Assembly (NCBI GenBank): GCA_000509105.1
Contig: BAIF02000008.1
Span: forward strand, 46,374 to 110,373
Length of the DNA: 64,000 bases
Direction: 5' to 3'
Source: Clostridiales bacterium VE202-21
GTDB lineage: Bacteria; Bacillota; Clostridia; Lachnospirales; Lachnospiraceae
A program made the position numbers and the translations under genes. Every line of letters starts with the position of its first letter. The stretch's first letter is position 1. The notes beneath the pieces are model-generated. The model was not told the origin of the DNA. It ran no database searches and saw nothing but the letters and a program-made list of their open reading frames with translations. Shown piece by piece: positions 62,371 to 64,000 of the stretch.

Positions 62371-62394
62371 AATATTCCTGTTCCGAGGTATAAT
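62367..62394 (+). promoter_or_regulatory. Putative promoter of the signal peptidase gene
   Basis: TATAAT at 62389-62394 is consensus; TTGCAA at 62367-62372 with 16-base spacing is a plausible -35, overlapping the palindrome's right arm. Confidence 0.6.
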
Positions 62395-62430
62395 AGGGAT
62401 ATATAATTTAAGTAGAAAGCAGTGAATTCC

Positions 62431-62948
62431 ATGTCAAAAAGAATATTAGGCAAATATGACGGTAAAAAGCAGAAGTGGCTGCATGATATTATCGAGATTA
62501 TTATCATTTTCCTTGTTGTCTTTATCTTGTTCAATTTTATTATCGGTATATCGTTTGTAAAAGGAAAATCCATGTATCCAACGCTTCATAATAATGAGAT
62601 TGCCTTTTATACCAGAATTATTCCGCATTTTGAGCGGGGGGATGTGCTGTCTGTTAGGATGCCCTCCGGGGATTATTATGTGAAGCGTGTCATTGCGGTA
62701 GGCGGTGATACGGTGGACATTAGGCAGGGGAAACTATATGTGAATGGCGAAGAGATGGAGGAACCTACATCAACGGGGCAACAGAGAAGAAGATCGGCGG
62801 TGTCGAGTTTCCCTATACGGTAGAGGATGGTAAACTCTTTGTTATGGGAGATAATCGTGAGGAATCTATGGATTCCAGAGACTTCGGCGCTGTTATCAGA
62901 AAACAGATAAAGGGAAAAGTACTGCTGTACATAGGCAGAATCTCGTAA
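62431..62948 (+). pseudogene. lepB: Signal peptidase I gene with a single-base frame lesion
   Basis: The first frame (ATG 62431, or GTG 62422) encodes one membrane helix (about 18-42), catalytic Ser47 in GKSMYPTL and catalytic Lys85 in YYVKRVIAVGGD. After EEMEEP (about 62765) the frame is off by one and stops at 62821-62823. The frame one base back continues YINGATEKKIGG and holds box E, GDNREESMDSRDFG, to TAA 62946-62948, the normal end at about 172 residues. The split removes box E, so the product as written is probably inactive. A one-base assembly error is equally possible. Confidence 0.85.
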
Positions 62949-62981
62949 GGTGTATGGCGGATAATAGAGAATGAAAAAAGG

Positions 62982-63029
62982 CTTCACAGGAATGCTGGCA
63001 AACGGCGGCATTCCTGTGAAGTCTTTTTT
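62982..63029 (+). terminator. Terminator after the signal peptidase gene
   Basis: CTTCACAGGAATGC (62982-62995) pairs perfectly with GCATTCCTGTGAAG (63008-63021), followed by TCTTTTTT to 63029. A strong rho-independent terminator. Confidence 0.93.
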
Positions 63030-63150
63030 GTAGAAACAGAATTCGAAATAAAAACACTTTCATTTAAAAAATAAAAAGAAATAAACACTTTTTAAATGTA
63101 TATTTTTCTGTCAAAATTGTATTTTAATAATACAAAGGAAGGAGAAATAT

Positions 63151-63990
63151 ATGGCAGAAAAAACATGGATTAAAAAAGTGAAAGAATTTGAAAGGGACTT
63201 GATATTAAATGAGAAATCCCCCGCAACTGTAAAAAAATATTTAAAGGAGATTGAGAATCTGTTTTACTTTCTTGATGGTGGGGAAATTAGCAAGAACCGG
63301 CTGATAGAATATAGAGCTTCATTGCAGCGGGAATACAAAGCCCAGACAATTAATGTAAAGCTGTCGGCCATCAATGCATTTTTGGAGTTTTCAGGACTGT
63401 CTGACTGCCGGGTAAAATTTGTAAAAGTGCAGAAAAAGTCATTCATAGAGGAAAATAGGGAATTAAAAGAGGATGAATATAAGTCTTTGCTTATGTCCGC
63501 AAAAAAGAAAGGAAATATCCGGCTGTATCATATTCTTCTCACATTATGCGGGACAGGAATCCGGATCAGTGAATTAAGGTATATTACCGCAAATGCAGTG
63601 CTGCAGGGACGCGCAGAAATAAATATGAAAGGGAAGCACAGAGTCGTACTACTTCCAAACGAATTGAAGAATAGGCTGAAAGATTATATGAGCCTAAAAA
63701 ATATCAGCCAGGGATGTGTGTTTATAACCAAAAATGGAAATCCAGTTGACCGCTCTAACATCTTTCATGAGATGAAGAGGCTGTCTGCTGCAGCTGGTGT
63801 AGAGAAACAAAAAGTATATCCGCACAATTTCCGGCATCTTTTCGCAAGAACTTTTTATGCGGTGGAAAAAAATCTTTCTCATCTTGCGGATATTCTGGGA
63901 CATTCCTCGATTGAGACCACGAGGATCTATGTTGCATCCAGTTACAAAAACTTTGACAAGATACTGGACAAAATGCAGCTGATAATATAA
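63151..63990 (+). CDS. Tyrosine recombinase/integrase
   Basis: A 279-residue site-specific recombinase, complete. The N-terminal SAM-like core-binding domain (about 5-85) is followed by the catalytic domain with all expected residues: Arg138 (TGIRISEL), Lys162 (KGKHR), His225 and Arg228 (HNFRHL), His251 (LGHSS) and Tyr260 (TTRIYV). The size is that of XerC/D-like and phage or invertase recombinases. AAGGAAGGAGAAAT is the ribosome site. No attachment sites or invertible segment could be confirmed; being next to surface-protein genes, a role in DNA inversion is possible. Confidence 0.92.
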   Translation: MAEKTWIKKVKEFERDLILNEKSPATVKKYLKEIENLFYFLDGGEISKNRLIEYRASLQREYKAQTINVKLSAINAFLEFSGLSDCRVKFVKVQKKSFIEENRELKEDEYKSLLMSAKKKGNIRLYHILLTLCGTGIRISELRYITANAVLQGRAEINMKGKHRVVLLPNELKNRLKDYMSLKNISQGCVFITKNGNPVDRSNIFHEMKRLSAAAGVEKQKVYPHNFRHLFARTFYAVEKNLSHLADILGHSSIETTRIYVASSYKNFDKILDKMQLII

Positions 63991-64000
63991 AAAACCACAG

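Overview
This window looks like a chromosomal segment of a gut-type Clostridia bacterium, most likely Lachnospiraceae. That rests on inference from gene content: lipoprotein sugar-binding proteins, YesM/YesN two-component systems, LacI and TetR regulators, sigma/DUF4179 pairs, Gram-positive ribosome binding sites (AGGAGG), and moderate GC. No rRNA, tRNA or CRISPR array was seen.

Layout. (1) 1-3359: three genes of a type I-C CRISPR effector complex (cas5c cut by the window edge, cas8c, cas7); no cas4-cas1-cas2 or repeat array follows. (2) 3521-10417: a LacI-controlled ribose/rhamnose-type ABC importer with an L-rhamnose mutarotase and a divergent RpiB/LacAB-type isomerase; three palindromic operators mark the regulon. 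(3) 10594-19618: a family-1 sugar ABC importer with a GH4 alpha-galactosidase-like enzyme, a URO-D family protein and a YesM/YesN pair. (4) 19736-21799: an unusual HTH - AAA-ATPase-like - PD-(D/E)XK fusion. (5) 22221-29714: a second YesN/YesM pair divergent from a third sugar importer and a beta-propeller glycosidase. Neither family-1 importer encodes its own ATPase, so a shared MsmK/UgpC-type subunit elsewhere is expected. (6) 29935-36537: a truncated surface protein, a TetR/hydrolase divergent pair with two clear operators, an SPFH protein with a ribbon-helix-helix partner, and an ECF sigma factor with a DUF4179 membrane partner. (7) 36538-40846: a repeat-rich zone with a decayed PD-(D/E)XK transposase-like gene and a Ca2+-type P-ATPase broken by two single-base frame lesions. 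(8) 41011-48225, minus strand: a type IV pilus/type II secretion-like cluster (PilT, GspF/PilC, four small membrane or pseudopilin-like proteins), a transglutaminase-like lipoprotein, a membrane partner, an ECF sigma factor and a degenerate GGDEF protein. (9) 48594-62277: a giant surface protein (about 4,390 residues if one frame lesion is repaired) followed by two tiny homologous membrane proteins. (10) 62348-63990: a broken signal peptidase I gene and a tyrosine recombinase.

The most interesting candidate system is region 9, perhaps together with region 8. The giant protein has ten tandem repeats of exactly 489 bp each, a string of 116-residue repeats, and a non-LPXTG C-terminal membrane anchor. 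Its hydrophobic segment and charged tail resemble those of the two miniproteins encoded directly downstream. Three families of short dispersed palindromes or repeats are scattered through the intergenic spaces. Four otherwise healthy reading frames are broken by what looks like a single missing base each, which should be checked as possible assembly error.
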